From UBA9732 sp031935845 (GTDB lineage Bacteria > Spirochaetota > Spirochaetia > Sphaerochaetales > Sphaerochaetaceae), in NCBI GenBank assembly GCA_031935845.1, contig JAJBWA010000111.1, positions 1-5,008 of the forward strand: a stretch of DNA of 5,008 nt, in the 5' to 3' direction. The stretch's first letter is position 1. Every line of letters starts with the position of its first letter. Below the pieces are notes generated by a model. That model was not told the origin of the DNA. It saw nothing but the letters and a program-made list of their open reading frames with translations, and ran no database searches. Made by a program: the position numbers and the translations under genes. This document shows, in pieces, positions 1 to 5,008 of this stretch.

Positions 1-218
1 TCGATGATGTTGCCCATGATGGGGTCGTTGAGTGCATCGAAGACCCTCGCGGCCACCATGATTGCGGTTATGGCCGTCAGCTCTGCGGCAGTGAGATTAT
101 TGGTGATGAGGACGAAAGTCAGAAGGAAGTTTGCGAACAGGTTGTAGACCATGTCCCTTCCGACGGTTCCGAGCGGGTACATCAGAAGGTTCTTCCTGAC
201 CCTCTTAGTGTGTGCCAT
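1..218 (-). CDS. GPH/MelB-type sugar-cation symporter, N-terminal part
   Basis: The first 72 residues of a membrane transporter are present; the rest lies beyond the left edge. The start ATG (218-216) has GGAGG five bases upstream (228-224). A short basic N-terminus (TKRVRKN, residues 4-10) is followed by a first membrane segment at about 12-38 and the start of a second at about 47-72. The second ends in the pattern RVFDALNDPIMG (58-69), the hallmark of the glycoside-pentoside-hexuronide symporter family (MFS_2). By comparison with MelB as I remember it, D61, N64 and D65 match its cation-site residues D55, N58 and D59, and D22 in GTVGRD matches its sugar-binding D19. The protein would import a sugar or glycoside with Na+ or H+ across the inner membrane; the substrate cannot be told. 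It lies downstream of the U32 gene on the same strand but appears to have its own promoter. Confidence 0.88.
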   Translation of the reverse strand, partial: MAHTKRVRKNLLMYPLGTVGRDMVYNLFANFLLTFVLITNNLTAAELTAITAIMVAARVFDALNDPIMGNII

Positions 219-235
219 ATGTGCCTCCAGTCTTA

Positions 236-255
236 TATACGTAATATTTAGTATA
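236..255. promoter_or_regulatory. Imperfect 20-bp dyad, candidate operator of the transporter gene
   Basis: Reading the plus strand, TATAC (236-240) and GTATA (251-255) are perfectly complementary arms. They flank a central palindrome AATATT (243-248), with two mismatched pairs between. The 20 bases are 80% self-complementary. The dyad covers the -10 hexamer proposed for the transporter promoter and the bases just downstream, where a repressor would block initiation. That it is an operator is inference; AT-rich dyads also arise by chance, and no repressor gene for it is in the window. Confidence 0.4.
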
Positions 256-278
256 CAATGGGAGTCGCGCGATATCCA
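250..278 (-). promoter_or_regulatory. Sigma70-like promoter for the transporter gene
   Basis: On the minus strand, TGGATA (278-273, 4 of 6 to TTGACA) and TATACT (255-250, 5 of 6 to TATAAT) are separated by 17 bases. Transcription would begin near 243, giving a leader of about 25 bases that contains the GGAGG site at 228-224. It sits in the 81-base gap after the U32 stop codon, so the transporter can be expressed apart from the upstream pair. Confidence 0.5.
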
Positions 279-299
279 CTTTTTTCGGTAGGTCTTCGG

Positions 300-2381
300 T
301 CAGTCTTTCGTCACAATGGTGATGCAGTCCCTGCAGATTGCCTTGTAGTGCCTGCCGTTCTGCTGTAGGTGGTAAGTGTTGTCCCTGCTGCAGAGCTTGC
401 ACGGAAGTCCCAGGCTGTTGTGCCTCATGCAGACCCGGCTGATGAACAGCGGCGGCGTGTATGTATCACCCGTGTAGTTGAACGGAGTATCCCTGTCCAG
501 TTCGTATGACCCGATGAGGGAGGGGATCTCCTCCCTGAGTTCTTCGAATGCATGCGTGTTCTGCGTGTACAGGAAGACATCCGCAAAGAACCTTGTGTCC
601 GGATGGCTTTTTGCCCACAGGACCTGTGCTATGTTGTTCAGGCCCACGGTCAGGCCGGGATTCTCTTTGATTATGCTGTCAACCTTCTCAAGATATCCCT
701 TCTCATCGAACATGACGGGGCATAGTGCCATGAAGCTGCCGTTGTCTGTCTTGACGACGCTATCCCACAAGCCTAGCTCTACCCTGGGCGGCAGGATGTC
801 TGACCTGACTGCCTCCGGTTTCTGCATGCGGACCGGGGCCGAGAGCTCTTTCTCAAAAGCCTCGTCCATCTGCTCGTAGAATGACCGCCTTATCTGCTTG
901 AGCACGGACATGGGCAGGAACGGGCTGTCGAAGCCGCTGCTGTTTTCGACTGAGAGATTTCCCAGTGTGAAGAAGCTTCTGTCCGATGCTTCGAATACCT
1001 TGCCCAGTATCTGGTTTATGTCGGAGGCGTTCTTAGCCTGCTGGACTTCCATGGGATATCTGGTGCCGTTCACGCAGATTCCGTCGGGCAGTATTTCCAC
1101 GCTGATATCCACCGGTTTCTTGTACAGCGGGATGTTCTCGCTGATTACGCTCATGTTCAGATTGTGTCTGGATACGCAGAACACGGGAGTGCCGAAGCCC
1201 GGCCGCTTCTCGAATTCTCCGGCAGGGAAGTTGATTGCTGCCGTCTCGCCTTCGGAGATGAAGGACTTGCTGCTTCCGGACATGTCCTCTATGTGCGTCA
1301 GGCTGAATCCTGCATTGTGTCCGCCTGACATCACCCTGAGTCCGTCACGCAACGCCACGGGCTTTGTGAAGCGCACAACTGCCTTTGATCCCAGGACTTT
1401 GTCTACGGTTCCCACGCGGATGCCCCTGTGGCCCGGATCATCCGGACTGACCATGGGGTCACATCCCGTGCTGCCGGCTGTGCCTGTGCTGAAGAAGTAA
1501 TCCGTGGTCTCGCGGGAGAAGGATATCTGCATGGCTTCCTTTGCCCATCTGACCTCGTCCTCGTTTTCCCTGCGATCGTCCATCAGAAGTCTGTAGTATC
1601 GTGCGCACCAGTATGCATAGTCAGGGCCCTTCATGCGGCCTTCAACCTTGAGCGAATCGATTCCGATTCCGGCATACTGGCGTACCTTGTCTCCCAGACA
1701 GAGGTCCTTCATGCTGAAAAGCCAGCTGTCCGTTCCCGTCTCCTGACAGTGGAACCACGTGCGGCATATCTGCGAGCACGAACCTCGGTTTGCGCTTCTG
1801 AGACCTTCGGGCGTCTGTCCCACGATGAACTGGCTTGCCATGCAGAGTCCGGAGAATCCGTAGCACAGCGCACCGTGGATGAAGACCTTGAGCTCTACAT
1901 CCGGGCAGGCTTCCCTGATTGCCTTGATTTCGTCAAACGATAGCTCTCTTGACAGTACTACACGTGAAAAACCAAGCCTTTGCAGCTCTTTCACGCCATC
2001 GATAGTGTGTACTGCAAGCTGTGTGGAACCATGAAGCGGGAGGGCAGGAAAGTGCTTTTTCATGATCCGCGCTATGCCCAGATCCTGCACTATGATTCCG
2101 TCCGGAGCAAGATAGTCCAGCTGCTTCAGCAGCTCCATGACCTGTGGTATGTCAGCATCGCTTACCAACGTGTTCAGCGTGATGTAGAACTTCTTCCCGT
2201 TGTCCTGGCAGTAGGCCTTGATCTTGCGCACGTCCTCGAACGAGAAATTCACGGCTCCCTTTCTGGCCGAGAAGCTCTTGAGGCCGAAGTATACGGCATC
2301 GGCTCCGCCCTTGAAGGCGTAGAGGGCACACTGAAGCGACCCTGCGGGAAGTGCGAGTTCACATGTACGGGATGCGGTCAT
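300..2381 (-). CDS. U32-family Fe-S protein, RlhA/TrhP-like RNA hydroxylation type (annotated 'peptidase U32')
   Basis: A 693-residue cytosolic protein. The N-terminal U32 fold shows LALPAG (9-14), GGADAVYFGLKSF (25-37) and NF (45-46). The family signature region is at about 165-183 (FIHGALCYGFSGLC), with C173 and C180, followed by SANRGSCSQICR (196-207) with C202 and C206. These four cysteines are the likely 4Fe-4S ligands. KVEGRMK (245-251) is also typical. Two positions of the classic U32 signature differ: K165 where Glu is usual and A182 where an aliphatic is usual. The middle, about 330-560, is where RlhA-type homologues carry DUF3656. The C-terminus has C651, then CxxC pairs at 661/664 and 683/686, resembling a zinc ribbon. 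Known members of this long class include E. coli RlhA (YdcP, 653 residues), which makes 5-hydroxycytidine in 23S rRNA; TrhP acts on tRNA wobble uridine. A protease role is less likely. The start at 2381 is chosen because it overlaps the upstream repressor stop as ATGA and fits the family N-terminus; a start at 2447 would add 22 unrelated residues. Confidence 0.88.
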   Translation of the reverse strand: MTASRTCELALPAGSLQCALYAFKGGADAVYFGLKSFSARKGAVNFSFEDVRKIKAYCQDNGKKFYITLNTLVSDADIPQVMELLKQLDYLAPDGIIVQDLGIARIMKKHFPALPLHGSTQLAVHTIDGVKELQRLGFSRVVLSRELSFDEIKAIREACPDVELKVFIHGALCYGFSGLCMASQFIVGQTPEGLRSANRGSCSQICRTWFHCQETGTDSWLFSMKDLCLGDKVRQYAGIGIDSLKVEGRMKGPDYAYWCARYYRLLMDDRRENEDEVRWAKEAMQISFSRETTDYFFSTGTAGSTGCDPMVSPDDPGHRGIRVGTVDKVLGSKAVVRFTKPVALRDGLRVMSGGHNAGFSLTHIEDMSGSSKSFISEGETAAINFPAGEFEKRPGFGTPVFCVSRHNLNMSVISENIPLYKKPVDISVEILPDGICVNGTRYPMEVQQAKNASDINQILGKVFEASDRSFFTLGNLSVENSSGFDSPFLPMSVLKQIRRSFYEQMDEAFEKELSAPVRMQKPEAVRSDILPPRVELGLWDSVVKTDNGSFMALCPVMFDEKGYLEKVDSIIKENPGLTVGLNNIAQVLWAKSHPDTRFFADVFLYTQNTHAFEELREEIPSLIGSYELDRDTPFNYTGDTYTPPLFISRVCMRHNSLGLPCKLCSRDNTYHLQQNGRHYKAICRDCITIVTKD

Positions 2382-2743
2382 TTCTTCTCGACCAGACCGC
2401 AGATGGCCTGGAATGTCTCGGGACTGAGATCGTGCTCGACCTTGCATGCATCTTCAAGCGCCGTCTTTTCCGACACGCCGATCTTCATGAAGAACTGCGT
2501 CAGGACCTTGTGTCTGGTATAGATGCGGCTGGCGATCTCCATTCCGGACTTGGTCAGCGTTATCAGGCCGTCCTTGTCCATGGTGATGTAGCCGTTCTCC
2601 CTGAGGCGCTTGGTGGAGTAGGTCACGCTGGGTTTGGAGACTCCGAGCTGCTGTGCGATGTCGATGGAGCGGATGTATCCGTTCCTTTCCTTGAGCATGA
2701 GCATGGCTTCGAGATAATCTTCTGCGGCTTTCTGGATCTTCAT
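2378..2743 (-). CDS. DtxR/MntR-family metal-dependent transcriptional repressor
   Basis: A 121-residue two-domain regulator without the C-terminal SH3-like domain of classical DtxR. A winged helix occupies about 1-62, with recognition-helix region LGVSKPSVTYSTKRLRENGY (33-52) and wing KDGLITLT (57-64). The dimerisation and metal domain follows, with YTRHKVL (75-81) and EDACKVEHDLS (97-107). Aligned by eye with MntR and DtxR as I know them, the likely metal ligands are D9, E12, H78, C100, E103 and H104. Such proteins bind operators when loaded with Fe2+ or Mn2+ and repress uptake or metal-homeostasis genes. The start at 2743 is chosen for its GGAGG at 2756-2752 with eight-base spacing; a start at 2773 has no such site. 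Its stop overlaps the U32 start as ATGA. It is divergent from the deaminase operon and could regulate either side or itself. Confidence 0.9.
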   Translation of the reverse strand: MKIQKAAEDYLEAMLMLKERNGYIRSIDIAQQLGVSKPSVTYSTKRLRENGYITMDKDGLITLTKSGMEIASRIYTRHKVLTQFFMKIGVSEKTALEDACKVEHDLSPETFQAICGLVEKK

Positions 2744-2760
2744 GGCGGTCTCCTCCCTTA

Positions 2761-2770
2761 GTAAACTTAC
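2761..2770. promoter_or_regulatory. GTAA-AC-TTAC dyad before the repressor gene, possible autoregulatory site
   Basis: A perfect four-base inverted repeat around two bases lies just upstream of the ribosome binding site of the DtxR-type gene. Genes of this family often regulate themselves through short A+T-rich palindromes near their promoters. The site is shorter than the usual 18-20 bp DtxR or MntR box, and the arms do not extend further, so this is a weak candidate. Confidence 0.25.
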
Positions 2771-2798
2771 CATGTGCGCAAATAATCGACAAGCCGAA

Positions 2799-2829
2799 TT
2801 GCAATATATGTATGTTTCCGTGCTATAAT
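2799..2829 (+). promoter_or_regulatory. Extended -10 promoter for the deaminase-kinase-RNase D operon
   Basis: TGCTATAAT (2821-2829) is an exact match to the extended -10 consensus TGnTATAAT. A partial -35, TTGCAA (2799-2804, 4 of 6), lies 19 bases upstream, longer than ideal, which an extended -10 commonly tolerates. Initiation would fall near 2836, leaving a leader of only about 15 bases. The -35 lies inside a perfect 8-bp palindrome, ATTGCAAT (2798-2805), which could be a protein site. Confidence 0.7.
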
Positions 2830-2840
2830 TATTTCCTGAC

Positions 2841-2845
2841 GGAGG
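2841..2845 (+). promoter_or_regulatory. Ribosome binding site that fixes the deaminase start
   Basis: GGAGG lies five bases before the ATG at 2851. An in-frame ATG at 2812 lies upstream of the -10 hexamer, so it would not be on a transcript from this promoter. The start at 2851 is therefore preferred. Confidence 0.8.
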
Positions 2846-2850
2846 CGGAT

Positions 2851-3330
2851 ATGGACAAGAGAACCGATTACATCACCTGGGATGAGTACTTCATGAGCGT
2901 CGCGATGCTTTCAGCCATGAGAAGCAAGGACCCCAATACGCAGGTGGGCGCATGCATTGTCAACCAGGACAGGAAGATAGTGGGCACCGGCTACAACGGA
3001 TTCCCCATCGGCTGCAGCGACGACACCCTTCCGTGGGCACGTGTCGGAGCACCCCTTGAGACCAAGTATCCCTTTGTCTGCCATGCCGAGCTGAACGCAA
3101 TCCTCAACAGCATATCCCGTGACCTCCGCGGTTGCACGCTCTATGTTGTCATGTTCCCGTGCAACGAGTGTGCCAAGGCAATCATCCAGAGCGGAATCCG
3201 CGAGGTCGTCTACAGGGACAACAAGTACCCTGATTCCGACAGCGTCAAGGCATCGACGATGATGCTTGAGAGCGCAGGCGTCAAGCTGCGCAACATGGTT
3301 CTCAACAAGACACTGGAGATCCGCATTTGA
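2851..3330 (+). CDS. dCMP deaminase (DCTD / phage T4 type)
   Basis: A 159-residue cytosolic zinc enzyme that converts dCMP to dUMP, feeding thymidylate synthesis. The cytidine/deoxycytidylate deaminase motifs are complete: CHAELNAI (77-84) supplies zinc ligand H78 and catalytic E80, and FPCNEC (102-107) supplies zinc ligands C104 and C107. GYNGFPIGCSDD (47-58), PWAR (61-64) and LETKYPFVCHAE (69-80) match, as I remember them, the human DCTD and T4 dCMP deaminase rather than the shorter ComEB type. Enzymes of this type are usually hexamers, activated by dCTP and inhibited by dTTP; the GYNG segment belongs to the allosteric site region in relatives. The ATG at 2851 follows GGAGG. It is the first gene of a tight operon, and its TGA overlaps the TTG start of the kinase by four bases. 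Similar enzymes are common in gut Clostridia, so no recent transfer from eukaryotes need be supposed. Confidence 0.95.
   Translation: MDKRTDYITWDEYFMSVAMLSAMRSKDPNTQVGACIVNQDRKIVGTGYNGFPIGCSDDTLPWARVGAPLETKYPFVCHAELNAILNSISRDLRGCTLYVVMFPCNECAKAIIQSGIREVVYRDNKYPDSDSVKASTMMLESAGVKLRNMVLNKTLEIRI
3315..3318 (+). promoter_or_regulatory. Ribosome binding site supporting a TTG start for the kinase
   Basis: GGAG lies eight bases before TTG at 3327, inside the end of the deaminase gene. The TTG start retains the N-terminal strand FLVVSLNP that the PfkB fold needs. The first in-frame ATG codes for residue 17 and would remove it. Confidence 0.65.
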
Positions 3331-4208
3331 GTTCATTTCTTGTTGTCTCCCTCAACCCCACGTATCAGCAGATCATGGGTTATGATAGCGTGCGCACGGG
3401 CCAGGTGAACCGCACCTCCCGGGCGCGCAGCGAGTTTTCCGGCAAGGGCCTCAACGTGGCACGCACCCTGGCAAGGCTGGGAAACAGCGCAGTTTTGCTG
3501 ACACACATGAATCCGTCACGCATCTCAGAGCTGCAGGAGCAGGCGGCTTCCGAAGGCTTCCGTGCACTTGTGGTTGAGGACCCGAGCCCGATACGTACTT
3601 GCGTGACCGTGCTTCAGAGAGGGGCAAATGGCGCAGGAGTCACCACGACGGAGCTTGTGCAGGAAAGCCCTGCCATAGAGGGCGATAATACAGAGGCGGC
3701 GGTTCTTTCTGCCTTCAGTTCTGCTTTGGAAAGCGCCGATTGCGTGATAATCACCGGTACACGCAGCCCCGGCTACAGCGCCGATCTCTATCCCCGCATG
3801 GCCGCCCTTGCAAAGAAAGCAGGCTGCCGTGTGATCCTTGACGTCAAGAAGACCGACCTTACCGGCAGTTTGGCTCTTGAGCCGGCTTTTCTACCCGATG
3901 TAGTCAAACCCAACCTTGAGGAGCTGATCCAGACCTATGGAGCCGCTTCAGATCCCCTTGAGCTTGTAGAGAGCATCCCTTGCTGCGCCGTAATCACCAA
4001 CGGGACCAAGGGATGCTTCATTCACCAGCCCGGGCAGGAGCTTGTCCACCTTGACGCCCTGCGCGTGAAGGCCCGCAACACCACGGGCTGCGGAGATGCC
4101 TTCACCGCCGCCATGGCCGATTCCCTGATGCGCGGCTCGACCCTGGTGGAGGCCTGCCAGGCAGGTACCAGGGAAGGCGCTCTCAAGGCCCAGGAGGAGC
4201 CGTTCTGA
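3327..4208 (+). CDS. PfkB-family sugar/sugar-phosphate kinase (1-phosphofructokinase-like), substrate uncertain
   Basis: A 293-residue ribokinase-superfamily kinase, full length for the FruK/LacC group. In order: first strand FLVVSLNP (4-11); SGKGLNVARTLARLG (38-52), the counterpart of the GGKGxNVA motif; IRTCVTV (89-95) and TTELVQESP (107-115), which line up with the TRxN and TE-region segments of 1-phosphofructokinases; VKPNLEEL (193-200); ITNGTKG (223-229); and NTTGCGDAF (251-259), with anion-hole glycines and catalytic base D257. It transfers phosphate from ATP to a sugar or sugar phosphate. Relatives act on fructose-1-phosphate, fructose-6-phosphate or tagatose-6-phosphate. Three positions differ from the usual pattern: NPTYQQ where most have NPA-x-D, Ser for the first Gly of GGKG, and Asn for the Asp that opens DTxGxGD. 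The missing Asp contacts the sugar in relatives, so a different substrate is possible. Expression is probably coupled to the deaminase (TTGA overlap) and to rnd (one-base overlap). No PTS or other fructose gene is adjacent in the window. Confidence 0.88.
   Translation: MSSFLVVSLNPTYQQIMGYDSVRTGQVNRTSRARSEFSGKGLNVARTLARLGNSAVLLTHMNPSRISELQEQAASEGFRALVVEDPSPIRTCVTVLQRGANGAGVTTTELVQESPAIEGDNTEAAVLSAFSSALESADCVIITGTRSPGYSADLYPRMAALAKKAGCRVILDVKKTDLTGSLALEPAFLPDVVKPNLEELIQTYGAASDPLELVESIPCCAVITNGTKGCFIHQPGQELVHLDALRVKARNTTGCGDAFTAAMADSLMRGSTLVEACQAGTREGALKAQEEPF
4141..4173 (+). other. Nested stem-loop near the end of the kinase gene
   Basis: CCCTGGT (4141-4147) pairs perfectly with ACCAGGG (4167-4173). 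Inside it CCTG (4153-4156) pairs with CAGG (4162-4165) around a five-base loop. It ends 18 bases before the AGGAGGAG site of rnd. No T-run follows, so it is not an intrinsic terminator. It lies in coding sequence and may be chance, or a small structure modulating rnd translation or mRNA processing. Confidence 0.35.
4192..4199 (+). promoter_or_regulatory. Strong ribosome binding site for rnd
   Basis: AGGAGGAG lies within the last codons of the kinase, eight bases before the ATG at 4208. It supports this start and independent ribosome loading on rnd, even though the genes overlap. Confidence 0.7.
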
Positions 4209-5008
4209 TGGATTACACGTTTATCCCGACAGCATCAGAACTGGAGGCTCTTGTCGCAAGATGGGAGGAGCAGGGTATCGGCAGCGTAGCCATGGACTTC
4301 GAGGAGGAATCCAACCTCCACTGCTACGGCGAGCATGTCTGCATAATCCAGCTCTTCGACAAAAAAGACTATTACATCCTTGATGCCCTGGCTCTGGCCA
4401 AGGATCCTGCAGGACTTGCAGCCATGAAGTCTTTCCTCGAAGGCCCGGTGGAGAAGGTCATGTTCGCCTGCCAGAGCGATGCCGCCCTTGCCCGCAAGGC
4501 GCTGGGCATACAGATGCGCAATGTCTACGATGTGCGCGTAATCGCCATGGCCCTTGGCTTCAACGGAAACCTCACCGGCCTGATCGAGCGCAACCTGGGC
4601 ATTGCAGCGGAGAATCCCGCCCAGAAGAAGAAATACCAGACTGCAAACTGGATGCGCCGTCCGATCCCCGACGGGCAGATAGAGTACGCGCTCTCCGATG
4701 TGCAGTATCTGTTTGATCTCAAGGACTCACTTGTTGCCGAGATGGAAAGGACCCTTAAGCCCGGTGAGAAGAAGAAGGTGGCCCATGAGCTTGCAACCTG
4801 CGCAGAGCAGAAGAACCCCGAGCGCCCCGGCTGGGAGAAGATCTGCAACTTCAAGCTTCTCAATGCCCGCGAGAAGGTCTACATCAAGCACTTCTTCCTT
4901 GCCCGCGACACCCTTGCACGCAAGGCCAACGTCCCCGCAGCCCGCATCCTGGACAAGCGCCTCATAGTCGAAATGGCCAGGCGCGGCACGTGGAAGGGCC
5001 TCCTTTCA
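4208..5008 (+). CDS. rnd: Ribonuclease D (DEDDy 3'-5' exoribonuclease with HRDC domain), C-terminus cut off
   Basis: 267 codons are visible, still open at the right edge. The DEDDy exonuclease domain occupies about 1-190. ExoI is MDFEEES (29-35) with D30 and E32, followed by CIIQLFD (45-51). ExoII centres on D91 in ACQSDAALARK. DVRVIA (108-113) matches the DTQ-region of RNase D, NWMRRP (147-152) the conserved W-x-RP segment, and ExoIII is YALSD (160-164) with Y160 and D164. All four metal-binding acidic residues and the tyrosine are present, so it should be active. From about 205, an HRDC domain follows with ARDTLARKANVPAARIL (238-254 or so), typical of the nucleic-acid-binding domain of RNase D. 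RNase D trims the 3' ends of tRNA precursors and other small RNAs in the cytosol. The start ATG shares its A with the kinase TGA. Confidence 0.88.
   Translation, partial: MDYTFIPTASELEALVARWEEQGIGSVAMDFEEESNLHCYGEHVCIIQLFDKKDYYILDALALAKDPAGLAAMKSFLEGPVEKVMFACQSDAALARKALGIQMRNVYDVRVIAMALGFNGNLTGLIERNLGIAAENPAQKKKYQTANWMRRPIPDGQIEYALSDVQYLFDLKDSLVAEMERTLKPGEKKKVAHELATCAEQKNPERPGWEKICNFKLLNAREKVYIKHFFLARDTLARKANVPAARILDKRLIVEMARRGTWKGLLS

Noticed and set aside
258..302. Intrinsic terminator after the U32 stop codon
   Set aside because: An A-run follows CCTACCG on the minus strand, but no stable hairpin precedes a U-run. Read-through into the transporter is therefore possible.
205..402. 65-residue minus-strand open frame across the U32 end and the transporter start
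   Set aside because: It overlaps the U32 coding sequence, the intergenic promoter and the transporter start in another frame. It is glutamine- and histidine-rich in the way out-of-frame translations are, and resembles no family.
2382..2447. 22-residue N-terminal extension of the U32 protein from an ATG at 2447
   Set aside because: The extra residues are basic and unlike the family. They lie entirely within the repressor gene, and the ATGA start at 2381 fits the family N-terminus.
478..2522. Several long plus-strand open frames (478-879, 898-1500, 1428-1943, 1980-2522) antisense to the U32 gene
   Set aside because: They lie fully opposite a well-supported gene, show no recognisable domains, and are expected from its base composition and codon bias.
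2744..2773. Ten-residue extension of the DtxR-type protein from an ATG at 2773
   Set aside because: No ribosome site precedes it, while the ATG at 2743 has a well-placed GGAGG that would otherwise lie inside the coding region.
2803..2808. TATATT on the minus strand as a -10 for the repressor gene
   Set aside because: It matches 5 of 6 bases of the consensus, but no acceptable -35 lies 16-18 bases upstream and the stretch is A+T-rich, so the repressor promoter stays unassigned.
4525..4967. Open frames at 4525-4863 (minus) and 4698-4967 (plus) within rnd
   Set aside because: Both are shadows of the RNase D gene, whose catalytic motifs run through this stretch. Their proteins are low-complexity and serine- or arginine-rich.
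1..5008. tRNA or rRNA genes, CRISPR arrays, insertion sequences, defence or secretion systems
   Set aside because: I found no repeated spacer-like units, terminal inverted repeats, transposase or integrase motifs, or cloverleaf-type sequences. Nearly all bases belong to six recognisable genes.

Overview
The window holds six protein-coding genes, two of them cut by the window edges, in two divergent groups around a promoter region at about 2744-2850. I see no RNA genes, insertion sequences, CRISPR arrays or long repeats. Coding density is high. G+C looks to be in the mid-50s percent by eye.

Minus-strand side, in order of transcription: a short DtxR/MntR-type metal-dependent repressor (2743 to 2378); a 693-residue U32-family protein of the RlhA/TrhP type, meaning the iron-sulfur 'peptidase U32' proteins that hydroxylate RNA (2381 to 300); and, after an 81-base gap with its own promoter and a dyad operator candidate, the N-terminus of a GPH/MelB-type sugar-cation symporter that runs off the left edge. 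The regulator and the U32 gene share an ATGA overlap and are almost certainly one transcript.

Plus-strand side: a dCMP deaminase of the DCTD/phage-T4 type (2851-3330); a PfkB-family sugar or sugar-phosphate kinase with a TTG start overlapping the deaminase stop (3327-4208); and ribonuclease D, overlapping the kinase stop by one base and cut by the right edge (4208-5008). A near-ideal extended -10 promoter stands in front of this group, and the three genes are tightly packed as an operon.

The organism is a bacterium that uses strong GGAGG ribosome binding sites and sigma70-like promoters, which argues against Bacteroidota. The deaminase and the short DtxR-type repressor resemble those of gut Clostridia. 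RNase D and the unusual kinase fit a Gram-negative fermenter, possibly a spirochaete, better. I cannot settle this from the window.

Most content is ordinary housekeeping. The part most worth a second look is the coupling of a metal-sensing repressor, with a mixed MntR/DtxR-like metal site, to an iron-dependent RNA-modification-type U32 enzyme. It suggests metal-controlled rRNA or tRNA hydroxylation. Second is the PfkB kinase, whose usual substrate-binding aspartate is replaced, so its substrate is open.
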